DNA of 9,601 nucleotides from Pseudoruminococcus sp964385235 (GTDB lineage: Bacteria > Bacillota > Clostridia > Oscillospirales > Acutalibacteraceae). The stretch spans positions 1 to 9,601 of the forward strand of contig CAYLOD010000068.1 in assembly GCA_964385235.1 (NCBI GenBank), in the 5' to 3' direction. The notes under the pieces were generated by a model. The model searched no databases and was not told where the DNA came from. It saw nothing but the letters and a program-made list of their open reading frames with translations. Each line of letters begins with the position of its first letter. The stretch's first letter is position 1. This document shows positions 7,104 to 9,601 of the stretch, in pieces. The translations under genes were made by a program, and so were the position numbers.

Positions 7104-7136
7104 AAAACGCCTTGTCATATAAAAGCAAGGCGTTTT
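7104..7136. terminator. Terminator after the GTPase operon
   Basis: AAAACGCCTTG (7104-7114) pairs with CAAGGCGTTTT (7126-7136): an 11-bp perfect stem with an 11-nt loop. It begins 9 bases after the stop of the 84-residue gene, so it most likely ends that minus-strand transcript. The U-tract is short (four U's within the stem), so termination may be leaky and could let some transcripts run on toward the membrane-protein promoter. Confidence 0.8.
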
Positions 7137-7144
7137 CAACTGTT

Positions 7145-7399
7145 TTATATATTCGATTTTTCTCTTTTGACGACCTCTACCGCGCTTTTGATGCCCTCGT
7201 CGCTCATGGGAAATTCCTCACTGTAAAGTATCTCGCTTTTTTCTCTGCATAGCTTTCCTCTCCATATTTCAAGCAAAAGAAAGTTTTCTTCCTCGTCATT
7301 TTTCTGCGGGGAGATGCTGTAGCGGAACGAGCCGTCGCTCTCAGAGAAAGGGTTTCCGCATTGAAACCACAGCAAAAGAGGAATATCGTCACATATCAT
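7145..7399 (-). CDS. Small acidic protein of unknown function (84 aa), third gene of the GTPase operon
   Basis: I do not recognise the family. It has no signal peptide or membrane span, so it should be cytoplasmic. It starts MICDDIPLLLWFQCGNP, passes through a highly acidic turn (NDEEENF) to a WRGKLCREKSEI stretch, and ends in a likely helix (SDEGIKSAVEVVKREK). Cysteines are at 3, 14 and 51. The start at 7399 was chosen because AAGGGG (7408-7413) lies 8 bases upstream. An in-frame ATG at 7489 would overlap the preceding GTPase gene by 47 bases, has no such site, and adds an Arg-rich stretch that looks like noncoding translation. It is 43 bases after the fused GTPase gene and just before a terminator, so it is probably cotranscribed. 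A partner or accessory role for the two GTPases is inferred from position only. Confidence 0.8.
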   Translation of the reverse strand: MICDDIPLLLWFQCGNPFSESDGSFRYSISPQKNDEEENFLLLEIWRGKLCREKSEILYSEEFPMSDEGIKSAVEVVKREKSNI

Positions 7400-7442
7400 G
7401 TTTAATGCCCCTTGTGTTACAGATTTATGGCGGCGGGATAAC

Positions 7443-8384
7443 CTATACAAAGTATACGATCTCGTCCTCCGGCTTTTGAGCCGGAACAACCGACAGAATA
7501 TTCAGTACGGGACCCGCGCCGCGGTAGACGGGATTGTTTTCCACACTCACCTTAGCGGTTATCTTATACCAGCCCTTGTTTTTCAGCCTGACGTCGTTTT
7601 CGCTGCTGCATAAAAAGCCTATATAGTTTATGTCGTTGGCGCAGCACGTCATACAGAAGCGCCCCGCTATAAAGCTGTTTTTCGGCAGTTTGGGGGACCT
7701 CGCGACAAGTCCCGTATACATTACAGTTTTGCCGTCATATTTTTCGGGATCGTCCATAGCGTCAAGATATAAGATCCCGAAGTCCTCGTCCTTTATCTCG
7801 ACGATAGAGGCTTTCAGGTCAAAAGGCAGTTCGTCCTTTATGTCGTCCGGCTCGACGGAACCGTCCTTATACTCAAAGACTATGCTTGCGCGTCTGTTGA
7901 GAGCGCGGACAGCGTCGTGAAACTTTTTCTTGTCAACACCGCTGTCGCAGCGATTTACCGCGATCATCTCCGCGGCGGACAGCTTATCTATCATGAGCTG
8001 ACGCATATTTGCGTTATACACGTCAAAAGTTGTCGCGTCAAGCATCAACATCGTCTGATATATCTGCCAGTTCTTCGGCAGCGCGGAGTAGAGCGACTGC
8101 AACAGCCACATTCCGTTGTACTCGACCAGAACACGTTCCGCGCGGTACTTTCTTCGAAGATCCTCGAGATACTTCGCGTTAAGCTCGGACTCGTTTTCTA
8201 TTGCTTCAATGTCAACATTTCCGCCGCAAAATTCAGACGGGTCAAGTTCCTCGACTCCCTCCTCGCAGACAAGAATGAGCGTTTTATCCCCGTCATGAAA
8301 GCGCCTGTCAGACATGGTTTCCTGTATGAAGCGAGTCTTGCCTCCCTCAAGAAATCCCATAAAGAGATAAACGGGTATTGTCAT
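7443..8384 (-). CDS. Divergent CobW-like GTPase fused to a YcgQ/DUF1980-like C-terminal domain
   Basis: The 313-residue protein has two parts. Residues 1 to about 190 are a P-loop GTPase of the COG0523/CobW group: Walker A GFLEGGKT (10-17), VEYNGMW (87-93) where CobW proteins have EPSG, and VNRCD (143-147) at the NKxD guanine-specificity site. It lacks the CxCC metal motif of classical COG0523 proteins; only a single Cys (C40) sits near the expected place. Residues from about 200 onward (YLDAMDDPEKYDGKTVMYTG, then GRFCMTCCANDINYIGF at 241-257) resemble the C-terminal domain of the TIGR03943/YcgQ permease-associated family, with the R-F-x-x-x-CC signature. The vicinal C247-C248 could bind metal. 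No membrane span is visible, so it is probably cytoplasmic. AAAGGA (8394-8399) is 9 bases before the ATG, and the upstream GTPase gene ends 27 bases away. Metal transfer is the likely role. Confidence 0.85.
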   Translation of the reverse strand: MTIPVYLFMGFLEGGKTRFIQETMSDRRFHDGDKTLILVCEEGVEELDPSEFCGGNVDIEAIENESELNAKYLEDLRRKYRAERVLVEYNGMWLLQSLYSALPKNWQIYQTMLMLDATTFDVYNANMRQLMIDKLSAAEMIAVNRCDSGVDKKKFHDAVRALNRRASIVFEYKDGSVEPDDIKDELPFDLKASIVEIKDEDFGILYLDAMDDPEKYDGKTVMYTGLVARSPKLPKNSFIAGRFCMTCCANDINYIGFLCSSENDVRLKNKGWYKITAKVSVENNPVYRGAGPVLNILSVVPAQKPEDEIVYFV

Positions 8385-8411
8385 TTAATCATATCCTTTC
8401 GGAATAGTCGA

Positions 8412-9491
8412 TCAGCAGTTAAAGAGTTCCTCGAGCGCGCTCTCGTTCAGCTTTGAGCCTATGACGCACAGACGTCCCGTATAGTCGGCAGAACCTGTTC
8501 TGACGTTTGACTCCTCAGGAACGAAGTCAAAGTGTATCCATTCTCCGTTATCCGATGGCAAAATACCCTTGGCGCGGAGAATAACGCCGTATTTTTCTGT
8601 GTCGTTGAGCGCTGTGAGAATTTCGGAAATCTCGTCCTTTGTGAAGTGCCTTGCGGTTTCTTTACCCCAGCTTGTGAATACTTCGTCGGCGTGGTGGTGA
8701 TGGTGGTGCTCATGTTCATGCTCGTGCTCATGTTCATGTTCATGCTCGTGTTCATGCTCATGTTCATGCTCATGCTCATGCTCATGTTCATGTTCATGTT
8801 CATGTTCATGTTCATGATGGCACTCCTCGCCGTCGTCGTGATGGTGTCCGCGCTCGGGGCAGACCTCGGCTTCCTTGAGAAGTTCCTCTGTGAAAGAATT
8901 GTCCCCCTCGATAGCAGAGAGAATGCTGTCGCCCGAAATCTCGTTCCACGGTGTTGTTACGATTCTCGCTTTGCCGTTATGCTCACGAATAAGGGCAAGC
9001 GATGCTTCGAGCTTCTCCTGCGAGATGCTTTGTGTCCTGCTGAGTATGATCGCGCTTGCGTATTCGAGCTGGTTAATATAAAACTCACCGAAGTTTTTAA
9101 TATACATCTTGCATTTAGTCGCGTCGGCTACCGTGACAAAACCGTTAAGACGGACATCATCGGTGACAACGCTCTGAACAGCCTTGATAACGTCGGACAG
9201 TTTGCCTACGCCCGAAGGTTCAATGATGATCCTGTCGGGAGAGTATTCCTTGAGAACCATGCCGAGAGCCTTTTCAAAGTCGCCCACAAGTGAACAGCAG
9301 ATGCAGCCCGAGTTCATCTCGTTTATCTGTATTCCCGCCTCCTTGAGGAAGCCGCCGTCTATCCCTATCTCACCGAATTCATTTTCGATGAGAACGAGTT
9401 TTTCGCCCTTAAAGCTTTCCTCGATAAGCTTTTTGATAAGTGTTGTTTTCCCCGCGCCGAGAAAGCCGGAAAAAATATCAATTTTCGTCAT
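8412..9491 (-). CDS. COG0523 (CobW/YciC-type) GTPase with a 43-residue His/Glu run
   Basis: This is a 359-residue G3E-family GTPase, a probable metallochaperone that couples GTP hydrolysis to metal delivery in the cytoplasm. Seen: Walker A GFLGAGKT (9-16); ENEFGEIGID (36-45); the family metal motif CICC (C63, C65, C66); Walker B-side EPSG (91-94); SRTQ (151-154) at the position of the usual NKxD; and the C-terminal CobW domain (about 272-355, with VILRAKGILPSDNGEWIHFDFVP). Between the domains lies HHH (216-218) and then residues 225-267: HH, eighteen Glu-His pairs and five His, 28 histidines in all. Such linkers occur in zinc-, nickel- and cobalt-related members, so metal storage or capture is likely; the sequence does not tell which metal. 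GGAAGGG (9499-9505) is 7 bases before ATG 9491. It is the first gene of the operon, with its own promoter. It is not the cobalamin enzyme CobW itself, since no cobalamin genes are near. Confidence 0.93.
   Translation of the reverse strand: MTKIDIFSGFLGAGKTTLIKKLIEESFKGEKLVLIENEFGEIGIDGGFLKEAGIQINEMNSGCICCSLVGDFEKALGMVLKEYSPDRIIIEPSGVGKLSDVIKAVQSVVTDDVRLNGFVTVADATKCKMYIKNFGEFYINQLEYASAIILSRTQSISQEKLEASLALIREHNGKARIVTTPWNEISGDSILSAIEGDNSFTEELLKEAEVCPERGHHHDDGEECHHEHEHEHEHEHEHEHEHEHEHEHEHEHEHEHEHEHEHHHHHHADEVFTSWGKETARHFTKDEISEILTALNDTEKYGVILRAKGILPSDNGEWIHFDFVPEESNVRTGSADYTGRLCVIGSKLNESALEELFNC
8691..8819 (-). repeat. Period-6 repeat encoding the (Glu-His)18 run
   Basis: Alternating Glu and His codons give a hexanucleotide-periodic tract (on the plus strand, mixes of ctcatg, ttcatg and ctcgtg). 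Both synonymous codons are used for His (CAT, CAC) and Glu (GAG, GAA), so the tract is not a pure microsatellite and seems kept by selection on the protein. The run starts with HH at residue 225 and ends with five extra His codons at 263-267. Confidence 0.92.
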
Positions 9492-9533
9492 AATAAATCC
9501 CTTCCGCTTATAAAGTATGTGCTGTACGTTTTG

Positions 9534-9556
9534 CGAATTTTTGTTCAGAAAATTCG
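9534..9556 (-). promoter_or_regulatory. Candidate operator: 8-7-8 inverted repeat just downstream of the GTPase-operon promoter
   Basis: CGAATTTT (9534-9541) and AAAATTCG (9549-9556) form a perfect inverted repeat around a 7-nt centre. It covers roughly +4 to +27 relative to the predicted start, a typical repressor position. Given the metal-related genes downstream, a Zur/Fur-type or other metal-responsive repressor site is plausible, but I cannot match it to a published consensus. In RNA it could also form a weak AU-rich hairpin. Confidence 0.5.
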
Positions 9557-9566
9557 TATGGAATAT

Positions 9567-9595
9567 ATTATATACCTTTTTTCGGATAATAGCAA
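9567..9595 (-). promoter_or_regulatory. Promoter of the GTPase operon
   Basis: On the minus strand TTGCTA (9595-9590, four of six to consensus) and a perfect TATAAT (9572-9567) are 17 bp apart. The predicted start near 9560 gives a leader of about 70 nt before the ATG at 9491. Confidence 0.75.
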
Positions 9596-9601
9596 GTGCG
9601 C

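Noticed and set aside
7400..7489. Upstream ATG (7489) for the small third gene of the GTPase operon
   Set aside because: It overlaps the preceding gene by 47 bases and adds an Arg-rich segment, whereas 7399 has a good AAGGGG 8 bases upstream.
8532..9293. Plus-strand frame of 253 codons antisense to the His-rich GTPase, with a Met/Val/Leu/Phe-rich apparent membrane stretch
   Set aside because: The hydrophobic run is just the complement of the Glu-His repeat, and no ribosome binding site or family resemblance is visible.

Overview
The window looks like a scaffold from a low-to-mid GC Gram-positive gut-type bacterium of the class Clostridia, probably Ruminococcus-like (Oscillospiraceae/Ruminococcaceae). 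This is inferred from strong AGGAG-type ribosome binding sites, near-consensus sigma-A promoters, a wall-anchor-like protein C-terminus, an acidic EPS-repeat membrane protein, and the GTPase pair at the right end. No rRNA or tRNA was seen. A run of exactly 100 Ns (4749-4848) is a scaffold-gap placeholder, so this is a draft or metagenomic assembly.

Layout, left to right. (1) Positions 1-209 (+) hold the last 68 codons of a repeat-bearing surface protein with a sorting-signal-like C-terminus, followed by a rho-independent terminator. (2) About 450 bp without a convincing gene leads to an almost perfect promoter (741-769) and a leader with a 9-bp GC-rich hairpin. These precede cysK (878-1804, +), cysteine synthase. 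(3) A strong bidirectional terminator (1826-1867) separates cysK from a convergent minus-strand unit, read right to left: a large membrane protein (6928 to 4186), pyrC (dihydroorotase) and pyrF (orotidine 5'-phosphate decarboxylase). The last two are steps 3 and 6 of de novo UMP synthesis. The membrane protein has a signal peptide, a tetrapeptide (E/R)EPS stalk, an extracellular domain, one membrane span and a very long charged cytoplasmic tail with 35-residue tandem repeats and three SR[YF]EKLFG motifs. It is interrupted by the assembly gap inside its repeats.

(4) A second minus-strand unit enters from the right (9491 to 7145) with its own promoter and a candidate operator. It encodes a COG0523/CobW-type GTPase with a 43-residue His/Glu run, a divergent CobW-like GTPase fused to a C-terminal domain resembling the YcgQ/TIGR03943 (DUF1980) family, and an 84-residue acidic protein. 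Close spacing (27 and 43 nt) and a terminator after the third gene argue for one operon. Metal handling (zinc, or possibly nickel or cobalt) is the most economical role for it.

The two parts most worth a second look are this three-gene GTPase cassette with its inverted-repeat leader, and the repeat-rich membrane protein in the pyrimidine operon.
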